Origin: Thiobacillus sp. UBA3361
GTDB lineage: Bacteria; Pseudomonadota; Gammaproteobacteria; Burkholderiales; Thiobacillaceae
Length of the DNA stretch: 13,718 nucleotides
Assembly: GCA_002360535.1 (NCBI GenBank)
Contig: DEQR01000063.1
Coordinates: 1 to 13,718, forward strand
Direction of reading: 5' to 3'
Part shown: piece by piece, positions 7,394 to 13,659 of the stretch
How positions within the stretch are numbered: the stretch's first letter is position 1
How the letters are laid out: each line of letters opens with the position of its first letter
Position numbers and translations under genes: made by a program
Notes under the pieces: generated by a model
Seen by the model: the letters and a program-made list of their open reading frames with translations, nothing else
Database searches by the model: none
What the model was told of the DNA's origin: nothing

Positions 7394-10300
7394 TCAGGCG
7401 TAAGCCGCGGCCTGGTCGTACAGCTCGGCCATCTGCCGCATGGCATCGAGCGCGCCGGTGTCCACGGCCTCGGTGGCGGCCGGGGTGCCGACCGCCGCCT
7501 CGATGCCGCCGCCCAGACCGGCCAGCAGGCCGTCCAGGCTGCCGGCATCGCCCATCAGCTCGGCCAGGCTCGGCAACTCCACGCCGGCGGCGGCGGCATC
7601 GGCGGCATCGACGTTGAAGTACACGTCGGTCATGTCCACCGTGCTGCCGTCGGCCAGGGTCGCGCTGCTGCGCTCCAGATGCAGGTTGCCGTTGGCATCG
7701 ACGAAGGGCACATCCACGTGGGCCACCTTCAGGCTGGCCACGCCGGCCTCGTTCAGGCTCAACAGCTCGCCTGCATCGGTCTGGTGGTTGCCGTTGGCAT
7801 CCTGCCAGACCTTCAGCGCGGCGAAGTTGGCGTCGCGGGCATCGACCAGGCCGTCACCGTTGCTGTCGAAGCCGGCCAGCTTGGCGAAGCCGTCACCCTT
7901 GCCCAGGCCGCCGAACAACTCGGCGATGCTGTCGATCCGGCCGTTACCGTTGCCGTCCACCGCCAGGAAGCCATCCCCGCCGGACAGCCAGCCGGAGCGG
8001 ATGGGCTGGCCGTTGCCGAACAGGTCGAAGGCACCCTGGGCGGCGTCGCGCGCCACGGTCCGCACGCCGTCGCCGTTCAGGTCGATGACGATGGGGGTGA
8101 TGCCAGCGTCACGGGTCATGTCGCTCTGACCGGCGGCCAGGCTGAAGTAGGCGGTAGTGGCCACGTCCGTGGTGCTGTAGGCATCGGCGTCGATGGCGTC
8201 GTTGCCGCCCACGTCCTTGGCGGACCAGTACCAGCTGGACATGTCGATGCCCTTGTACACCGTGGCGCTCTTGTCGAACACCAGGCGGTAGGTGCCGGCA
8301 TCCAGGTTGCCGAACTGGTAGTAGCCGTTGGCGTCGGTGGTGGTGGTGGCGATGGTGCTGCCGCCGCTGTTCTGCAGCATCACCTTCACGCCGCCGATGC
8401 CGGGCTCGCTGGCGTCCTGGATGTCATCGTGGTCCTTGTCTTCCCACACCCGGTCACCCACCTTGGCCTTCACCGGATCGGCGCAGGTGGTGGCGCAGGC
8501 CTCGATGGTCTGGACCTTGAAGTAGTCGTTGGACTCGTTGGTCTTGGCAGCGATGACCACCACGTTCCCACTGTAACTGTTGGCGTTCAGGTCCGCCCAG
8601 CGGGCGCTGCTGCCACCGGTGTTCACCTCGGTGAAGCCCATGCCGGAGAGTACGGCATCGCTCAGGGTGATGTGGTTGGTGAAGGCGTTGCTGACGTCGC
8701 CGATCCACACCGACATGTCGCTGTCGTTATAGACGTAACCCAGGTAAGCCTTGTCGATGACCACGTTGGTGGAGAACTCGAACAGCAGGTAGTTCTTCTC
8801 ACCGTTGTTGTCCACCGTGTGTCTGCTGCCAGAGCCCGAGCCTTCGGAGTTGTCAGTGACCCCCAGGCCGCCGCTGTAGCTGCCCAGGTAAACCTTGTCC
8901 CAGGTGCCGTAGGAATCGCGGCTGAAGGCGCTGACGTTCACCGACACACCGTTGTCCGTGAAGGTACGGATGTTGCCGTTGGTGCCGTCGGTGGACGTGT
9001 TGCCGCTGAAGTCGAAGCTCACCGGCGTGCAGACGCAGGTGCTGACGATACCCGCGTCCCAGCTCAGGTCGTTCTCGCCGGCGCTCAGGGTGGTGTTGGC
9101 CATCACGCCCCAGCTCAGCGGGTTGTTGCCCACGGGCGCGACATCGGAGTCCTTGCCATCGTCGGCACCCTGGTTGGGGGTGGTGAAGCCATAACCGACG
9201 GGCAGAGTGCTTTCGACGATATCGATCTGGTAGTCACCCGGATTCAGGTTGTCGAACAGGTAGTAACCGTTGGCATCGGTGCTGGTGGTGGCCAGCACCG
9301 CGCCACCATGGCCGTTGATGTAGTTGGCTTCGCGCAGTTCGACAGTGACGCCAGCCACGCCATTCTCGCCCGTGTCCTGGATGCCGTTCTTGTTGGTGTC
9401 GTACCAGATCCAGTCGCCGATGGAGGCCTTCAGCACCGGGGCCTGGACGTCGTAGTGGCTCATGTCGGAGTCGCTCAGACCGCCCGGCACGGTGACCGTG
9501 GCCTTGTTGGCATACACCCCACCGGACTCCACCGCCTGGAACACCAGCTGCTCGATCTTGAAGTAGTCCATGCTGTGGCCGTCGTCGCGGGCGGCAAGGA
9601 TCAGCACGTTGCCCTGGACGTTGCCAGCGTTGAAGTCGGCCCAACGGGTGCTGCTGGAGCTGGTGTCGTTGAACTCCTTCAGGCTCATGCCGTTGAGTAC
9701 GGCATTGTTAATGGTAGTGATGGGCGCGGCCGACGAGCCGACGTACACGGTCATGTCGCTGTCGCCCACCACATAGCCCAGGAAGGCCTTATCGACCACC
9801 ACGTCCTGGGAGAACTGGAAGACGATGTAATTGTCGCGGCCGTTGTTGTCCACCGTGTGGGTGTCACCGCTGCCGCTCTCGCTGCTGTCGGTGACGCCCA
9901 GGCCGCCGCCGTAGGCCCCCAGCCAGGCCTTCTGCCAGGTGTCGGTGCCCTTGTCGCGGCTCCAGGCGTTGGCGTTGACGGTGACGCCGCCGGCCGTGTA
10001 GGTGCGGGTGTTGCCGTCAGTGCCGTCGGTGGCGCTGCTGCCGGAGAAGTCTATGGTGGTGGCGGCGCCCAGACCGCCCAGGGACTGGACGGTGCCGCTG
10101 GCCTTGTACAGCCAGGACTCACCCGCCTCCAGGACGTTGTCGCCGTCATCGCCGGACAGGTAGGTGATCTTGCCGTTGGCGATCGACATGTCGTCGGCGG
10201 CGTTGGCGGGGGTGCCGTTGTCATCGACTATGGCGATGTCGGCCTTGGCGAAGTTGGTGTTGCCGGTGTTGGTGACCTTGTAGGTCCAGGTCACCGTCGA

Positions 10301-12391
10301 GCCCGCGGTCAGGATCGGCACGCCCGCGCCGTTCGCCGCATCCTCGTTGTCGTAATCAGGCGCGACGGGGTTCGAGTTGGTCGGGCCGTTGGTGGTCTTC
10401 TCGATGTCGATGCCGGGCTTCAGCAGGATCAAGCCGGCGTCCACGCTGTTGTCGGTCTCGCCGCTCTCCAGGTTGTAGCAGCCCGTCAGGCCGCCCACGC
10501 CAGCGTCGCTGTCGCCGTCGTCGGCGCCGACGTTGGCCGTGGTCAGGGTGGTGCCGGCGGGGGTGATGAACTTGACGATGTAGTCGCCCGGCTTCAGGCC
10601 GGTGAAGGCGTAGTTGCCGTCCGCATCGGTGAACTCGGTGTCGAGCACCGGCCCGGACGGCTGGCCGTTGACGCACGCGTACAGTTCAACCTTGACGTTG
10701 GATATGCCCGCTTCGCCCGCGTCCTGCTGGCCGTTGGCGTTGGCATCCAGCCACACACGGTCGCCCAGCGCGGCAGGCTTGTAGAAGCCGGCGTCCACCG
10801 TGTCCTCGTTCTCGCCGGGGCTCAGGGTGTAGCAGCCGCTCAGACCGCCCACGTTGTCGCTGTCCGAGCCGTCGGCACCGACGTTGGCCAGCGTCTGCGT
10901 GAAGCCGTTGGGGGTGACGAACTCGACGATGTAGTCACCCGGCTGCAGGTTGGTGAAGCTGTAGTTGCCCTGGGCGTCGGTGGTGGTCTGATCGACGAAC
11001 ACGCCGGGGGCATTGTTGACGCAGGTGTAGAGCCTGACGATGGCGTTCGGAATGCCGTTCTCGCCTCCGTCCTGCTGGCCGTTGGCGTTCTTGTCTTCCC
11101 ACACCCGGTCGCCCAGGCTGGCCAGCGGCACCAGGCCGGCGTCCACGCTGTTGTCGGTCTCGCCGCTCTCCAGGTTGTAGCAGCCGGTCAGGCCACCCAC
11201 GCCGGCGTCGCTGTCGCTGCCATCGGCGCCAACGTTGGCCGTGGTCAGGGTGGTGCCCGTCGGGGTCATGAACTTGACGATGTAGTCGCCCGGCTTCAGG
11301 CCGGTGAAGGCGTAGTTGCCGTCCGCATCGGTGAACTCGGTGTCGAGCACCGGCCCGGACGGCTGGCCGTTGACGCACGCGTACAGTTCAACCTTGACGT
11401 TGGATACGCCCGCTTCGCCCGCGTCCTGCTGGCCGTTGGCGTTGGCATCCAGCCACACACGGTCGCCCAGCGCGGCAGGCTTGTAGAAGCCGGCGTCGAG
11501 GGTCGGGTTGTGCTCGCCGGGGCTTAGGACGACGATGTCGGAAGTCATGCCATCGCTGTTGGCGCCTGAGGCGGGGTTGCCATCCGACTGACGCGGGCTG
11601 GCCATGTCATAGCCATTGGGCGTGGCGAAAACGACCTGGTAATCCAGACCGGGAGTTAGGCCTTTGAAGGAATAATTGCCGTTGATGTCCGTAGCGGTGT
11701 TGGCGAGAACTTCGTTGGCGTCGTCGAAATCGCCATCATCGTTGAGGTCACGCACCAGTTGGACGGCAACGCCGGCAATGCCCTCTTCCCCGGAGTCCTG
11801 GATGCCGTTGGCGTTGCGATCATGCCAGACCCGGTCGCCCAGCTTGGCGGCACGGGTTTCGATGATCAGCGGTTGGTGATGGACTCCGTTGCTGTCAACC
11901 GGGTCCAGAATGATCCCGATGGCCTCGCCCGCGTCCGGCACATAGCCATCGTTGGCCAGCGCCAGTGCGACCAGGGCATCGATATTGTCTTGCGGCCCGA
12001 GATATGAAGCGATCGGGTCGGAACCCACCAGCTTCCAAATGGCCCCCTGCACGTCGCCAATGGTGATCCCCGGATTGGTGCCGTCGTACCAGTTCAACAG
12101 CCAGTTGATGTTGTCCAGGTTGCCGAGGTAGGGACTGGACGCGAAGGAAGGCACGTTTGCGGCGAGCACGGCAGGCTCGTATGAGGAATAGACGCCGGCG
12201 CTGAAGGAGGGTAAACGCAGGTCGATCTGGACATTCCTGTCCAGGCACCACGCATCGTAATAGGTACCAATCGGGTTCGGATACGCGGGGTTCAGGATCG
12301 AATCCGAGATGACCGCCACATCAAGAAAGCTGGGTTCCAGCAACGCGCCTGGATAAAAAACCTTGATGGTAACGGTGGGCGGCTGATACAT
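7394..12391 (-). CDS. Large SdrD_B-repeat adhesin, likely type I secretion substrate
   Basis: 1665 residues, no signal peptide. Start: ATG 12391 with GGAGA 5 bases upstream. Domains: 1-175 thioester-domain-like (C49 in AWCLD; Q115 in VQGAIW); SdrD_B-like domains at about 182-303, 306-423, 425-540, 542-656, 988-1117 and 1309-1433, each opening GDxxWxDxxxxxxQD; a DUF7507-like domain from 659 (DIEKTTNG, TWTYKVTNTGN), split by an inserted module at about 770-955 and resuming at GGVYANKATVTV; a second copy of that module at 1119-1303. Residues 1434-1545 hold four EF-hand-like loops (DLNGDGVRT, DGNGNGRID, DSNGDGLVD, DANGNHQTD), an arrangement I know from RTX-type exported proteins. The Ala-rich tail ends LYDQAAAYA, where a secretion signal would lie. 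No GGxGxDxUx nonapeptides or LapG-type site are seen. The exporter genes follow directly. Adhesion is inferred from architecture. Confidence 0.9.
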   Translation of the reverse strand: MYQPPTVTIKVFYPGALLEPSFLDVAVISDSILNPAYPNPIGTYYDAWCLDRNVQIDLRLPSFSAGVYSSYEPAVLAANVPSFASSPYLGNLDNINWLLNWYDGTNPGITIGDVQGAIWKLVGSDPIASYLGPQDNIDALVALALANDGYVPDAGEAIGIILDPVDSNGVHHQPLIIETRAAKLGDRVWHDRNANGIQDSGEEGIAGVAVQLVRDLNDDGDFDDANEVLANTATDINGNYSFKGLTPGLDYQVVFATPNGYDMASPRQSDGNPASGANSDGMTSDIVVLSPGEHNPTLDAGFYKPAALGDRVWLDANANGQQDAGEAGVSNVKVELYACVNGQPSGPVLDTEFTDADGNYAFTGLKPGDYIVKFMTPTGTTLTTANVGADGSDSDAGVGGLTGCYNLESGETDNSVDAGLVPLASLGDRVWEDKNANGQQDGGENGIPNAIVRLYTCVNNAPGVFVDQTTTDAQGNYSFTNLQPGDYIVEFVTPNGFTQTLANVGADGSDSDNVGGLSGCYTLSPGENEDTVDAGFYKPAALGDRVWLDANANGQQDAGEAGISNVKVELYACVNGQPSGPVLDTEFTDADGNYAFTGLKPGDYIVKFITPAGTTLTTANVGADDGDSDAGVGGLTGCYNLESGETDNSVDAGLILLKPGIDIEKTTNGPTNSNPVAPDYDNEDAANGAGVPILTAGSTVTWTYKVTNTGNTNFAKADIAIVDDNGTPANAADDMSIANGKITYLSGDDGDNVLEAGESWLYKASGTVQSLGGLGAATTIDFSGSSATDGTDGNTRTYTAGGVTVNANAWSRDKGTDTWQKAWLGAYGGGLGVTDSSESGSGDTHTVDNNGRDNYIVFQFSQDVVVDKAFLGYVVGDSDMTVYVGSSAAPITTINNAVLNGMSLKEFNDTSSSSTRWADFNAGNVQGNVLILAARDDGHSMDYFKIEQLVFQAVESGGVYANKATVTVPGGLSDSDMSHYDVQAPVLKASIGDWIWYDTNKNGIQDTGENGVAGVTVELREANYINGHGGAVLATTSTDANGYYLFDNLNPGDYQIDIVESTLPVGYGFTTPNQGADDGKDSDVAPVGNNPLSWGVMANTTLSAGENDLSWDAGIVSTCVCTPVSFDFSGNTSTDGTNGNIRTFTDNGVSVNVSAFSRDSYGTWDKVYLGSYSGGLGVTDNSEGSGSGSRHTVDNNGEKNYLLFEFSTNVVIDKAYLGYVYNDSDMSVWIGDVSNAFTNHITLSDAVLSGMGFTEVNTGGSSARWADLNANSYSGNVVVIAAKTNESNDYFKVQTIEACATTCADPVKAKVGDRVWEDKDHDDIQDASEPGIGGVKVMLQNSGGSTIATTTTDANGYYQFGNLDAGTYRLVFDKSATVYKGIDMSSWYWSAKDVGGNDAIDADAYSTTDVATTAYFSLAAGQSDMTRDAGITPIVIDLNGDGVRTVARDAAQGAFDLFGNGQPIRSGWLSGGDGFLAVDGNGNGRIDSIAELFGGLGKGDGFAKLAGFDSNGDGLVDARDANFAALKVWQDANGNHQTDAGELLSLNEAGVASLKVAHVDVPFVDANGNLHLERSSATLADGSTVDMTDVYFNVDAADAAAAGVELPSLAELMGDAGSLDGLLAGLGGGIEAAVGTPAATEAVDTGALDAMRQMAELYDQAAAYA
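10434..10795. repeat. Near-identical 362-bp repeat in adhesin, copy B (fourth SdrD_B domain)
   Basis: Encodes the fourth SdrD_B-like domain. It is almost identical at DNA level to 11136-11497, offset exactly 702 bp (234 codons). Differences are few: Met/Thr versus Ile/Ala near the TPxGTT segment, GS versus DG before DSD, and Val versus Ile in GxSN. The third domain lies between and is much more diverged. Confidence 0.9.
11136..11497. repeat. Near-identical 362-bp repeat in adhesin, copy A (second SdrD_B domain)
   Basis: Encodes the second SdrD_B-like domain and pairs with 10434-10795. The low divergence of these two copies, against the clear divergence of the third domain between them, implies recent duplication or gene conversion. 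Confidence 0.9.
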
Positions 12392-12396
12392 GGCAA

Positions 12397-12401
12397 TCTC
12401 C
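12397..12401 (-). promoter_or_regulatory. Ribosome binding site of the adhesin gene
   Basis: GGAGA on the minus strand, 5 bases before ATG 12391. It decides against the in-frame TTG at 12403, which overlaps this site. Confidence 0.65.
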
Positions 12402-12455
12402 AATTGGCGATCATCGGAGCGGCAGACGGCCCACCGATGGATCTTCGTTTCTATT

Positions 12456-12481
12456 CACACAGAGCGTGCACGCCCTGTGTG
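12456..12481. promoter_or_regulatory. 26-bp palindrome, candidate operator of the adhesin gene
   Basis: Left half CACACAGAGCGTG; the reverse complement of the right half is CACACAGGGCGTG, so 12 of 13 positions pair with no spacer. The core GCGTGCACGC is itself a perfect palindrome. It lies 65-90 bases upstream of the adhesin ATG, where a dimeric regulator could act; it could also fold in a leader RNA. The regulator is unknown. Confidence 0.5.
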
Positions 12482-12694
12482 CCGCATGTCGGCACTCTCG
12501 ATACAGCGCACTGCGGCCCGTCGTCAGCAGGCAAGCAGGCGCATTTGCGACCCAAGCCAGTCCTCTGCGGTGAAATACGACACACCAGCAGGCCGGACCC
12601 ATGTGGCGATATGACTTCCTCAACGAAAGCCGCTATTTGGGGTCGGATCCGGCGCCGCCGGGTCAACCCCTGGGACGGCCACCGGCACGGGCCA

Positions 12695-12720
12695 ATCCGC
12701 CGGCGCTTCGCGTGGCGGAT
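12695..12720 (-). terminator. Stem-loop downstream of the PEP-CTERM gene
   Basis: Perfect 7-bp stem ATCCGCC/GGCGGAT with a 12-base loop that can itself pair (CGC/GCG), 25 bases after the PEP-CTERM stop. No T-run follows on the minus strand, so this is a weak terminator, an attenuator or an RNA-stabilising hairpin rather than a typical intrinsic terminator. Confidence 0.35.
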
Positions 12721-12744
12721 ACCCGGGCCGGAGCAAGCCCGTGG

Positions 12745-12933
12745 TTACTTCCTCAGGAAGCGGGCGATCACGACCGCGCCCACGGCCCCGATCACCAACA
12801 GGGACCAGGAGCTGGGCTCGGGGATCTCGCAATCGGGCAGTCCGGGCAGTCCGCAGGGGTCCGCGAAAGCCGTGCCATACATGGCAAGTAGGCCGGTCAC
12901 GATGCTTCCGACGTATTTGGTGATCGCTTTCAT
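12745..12933 (-). CDS. Minimal PEP-CTERM sorting-domain protein
   Basis: 62 residues. Signal peptide 1-24 (MKAITKYVGS start, ends TAFA). The expected mature segment is only DPCGLPGLPDCEI (25-37) and carries two cysteines, C27 and C35. Then comes a full PEP-CTERM signal: PEPSSW at 38-43, a hydrophobic helix LLVIGAVGAVVIA and the basic end RFLRK. Family knowledge: exosortase recognises this tripartite signal and processes the protein at the inner membrane on its way to the surface or matrix. GGAG lies 6 bases before the ATG. The gene sits 68 bases downstream of the predicted start of a sigma-54 promoter and upstream of the adhesin on the same strand. The function of so short a product is unknown. 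The PEP-CTERM assignment is firm; no exosortase is in view. Confidence 0.88.
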   Translation of the reverse strand: MKAITKYVGSIVTGLLAMYGTAFADPCGLPGLPDCEIPEPSSWSLLVIGAVGAVVIARFLRK

Positions 12934-13011
12934 TTCATTCTCCGTTCAGTCCTAAGACAAAAAAGTGGTGTGCGATGGATGCACCGAAAAACAAACTTCC
13001 GAAACAATTAA

Positions 13012-13027
13012 AGCAATAACGATGCCA
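13012..13027 (-). promoter_or_regulatory. Sigma-54 (RpoN) promoter of the PEP-CTERM gene
   Basis: The minus strand reads TGGCATCGTTATTGCT against the consensus TGGCACGNNNNTTGCW. Both blocks (TGGCA and TTGCT) match and the GG-to-GC spacing of 10 bases is exact. Predicted transcription start is near 13001, leaving a leader of about 68 bases before the ATG at 12933. Known context: PEP-CTERM genes in several betaproteobacteria are controlled by RpoN with the PrsK/PrsR two-component pair. Confidence 0.8.
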
Positions 13028-13114
13028 AAGTAAAAAAGCCAAGAATTGACAGTGTCTTGCGGAGAAATTCATGGGTGACAAAATGTGTGTGTAAAAAAAA
13101 TCGACACGCGACAA

Positions 13115-13124
13115 CCAGCGCTGG
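13115..13124. promoter_or_regulatory. Dyad upstream of the sigma-54 promoter
   Basis: CCAGCGCTGG, a perfect 10-bp palindrome centred about 118 bases before the predicted transcription start, within the range of sigma-54 activator sites. There is no direct evidence of binding. Confidence 0.25.
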
Positions 13125-13173
13125 GTGGCCGTTTTGCCCAATAAAAGGTAGCGCATGTCGATATTTCGGCATT

Positions 13174-13190
13174 CTGTCAACGAACGACAG
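13174..13190. promoter_or_regulatory. Inverted repeat, candidate activator site
   Basis: CTGTC, seven bases, GACAG. It is centred about 180 bases before the predicted sigma-54 start, a plausible enhancer position. This is a motif-only call. Confidence 0.25.
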
Positions 13191-13246
13191 GACGCGCTCC
13201 CATTCGAATTAGGGGGTGCCCCCCACCTGCCCATGCATGAATTTAT

Positions 13247-13474
13247 TCAATCCTCTCCGCCGGGTGTGACCGTGCATCGATCCAGGCTATCCACATCTTG
13301 ACGCGCATTGCTCGGGACAAGGTCCGAACTTTCGCGTAACAACCCCTGAAATTGTCGATTTTTCAACATCAAGAAATCCGACATGTGTTCATTCTCATAA
13401 ACGATTTCCATCCCGGCTTGACGTGCGCGGCTGGCATGGCCTTGGGCAGCCGCGGTGGCGCGATGCGTTTTCAT
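13247..13474 (-). CDS. Possible 75-residue protein of unknown function
   Basis: An ORF in an otherwise gene-free stretch. The product starts MKTHRATAAAQGHASRARQ and contains MEIVYENEHMSDFLMLKNRQ, with a mixed soluble-protein composition, no signal peptide and no membrane helix. I recognise no family. The Shine-Dalgarno is poor (GGAAG about 14 bases upstream), and the start is GC-rich while the rest is AT-richer. It could be a genuine small protein, a remnant, or chance. If expressed, it is transcribed in the same direction as the PEP-CTERM gene. Confidence 0.25.
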   Translation of the reverse strand: MKTHRATAAAQGHASRARQAGMEIVYENEHMSDFLMLKNRQFQGLLRESSDLVPSNARQDVDSLDRCTVTPGGED

Positions 13475-13659
13475 GCGTTTTGTTTAAACTTCCGGCACCC
13501 CATTTCCTTTTCATCCCATGTCCTTGTCTCCTCCTTCCGGGCGCTTCTGCGCAACCCGGCCCACCGGCATGGCAAGCACGGGAGCGGGGCCGTGACCCGT
13601 TCCCGGCGGTTCGGCACACGCCGCTTGCCGGTTCATTGCCCCTCCGAAGCCGGAGGCGG

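Larger units (their letters stand above)
12392..12744. other. 353-bp intergenic region upstream of the adhesin
   Basis: No convincing gene on either strand. It holds the adhesin ribosome binding site, a 26-bp near-perfect palindrome at 12456-12481 and a stem-loop at 12695-12720. I looked for sigma-70 and sigma-54 elements on the minus strand and found nothing convincing, so the adhesin may have an unusual promoter or be read through from the PEP-CTERM gene. Confidence 0.6.
12934..13659. other. 726-bp regulatory region between PEP-CTERM and CobW-like genes
   Basis: AT-richer than its surroundings, especially 12950-13110. It holds the sigma-54 promoter, two dyads, three copies of the heptamer ATCGACA (plus strand 13100-13106; minus strand 13156-13162 and 13353-13359), a short inverted repeat TGAATTTATTCA at 13238-13249 and a possible small gene at 13247-13474. 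The promoter of the rightward CobW-like gene should also lie here, but I see no convincing one. Confidence 0.6.

Noticed and set aside
4831..7617. Long plus-strand open frame (about 930 codons) opposite the ABC transporter
   Set aside because: His/Gln/Gly-rich shadow of the ABC gene and its flanks; the minus-strand frame has every ABC motif intact.
7679..11527. Very long plus-strand open frame (about 1280 codons) opposite the adhesin
   Set aside because: It is the antisense shadow of a repetitive, high-GC gene: Val/Gly/Ala/His-rich, repeating in step with the adhesin domains, with no recognisable motif.
7394..12391. LapA-type retention module and LapG di-alanine cleavage site
   Set aside because: The N-terminus is a thioester-like domain, not a LapA retention module, and no TAAG/PAAG-type site stands out there. 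No LapD/LapG gene is in the window, so I do not call it a LapA homologue.
13213..13228. G-run/C-run hairpin as a terminator
   Set aside because: Stem of about 5 bp with ambiguous pairing and no proper T-run on either strand; there is no confirmed gene end beside it.
12935..13234. 99-codon minus-strand ORF upstream of the PEP-CTERM gene
   Set aside because: It covers the sigma-54 promoter and leader and has an improbable Phe/His/Cys/Trp-rich end (FFYTHILSP, HRYCFNCFGS). It reads as translated AT-rich non-coding DNA.
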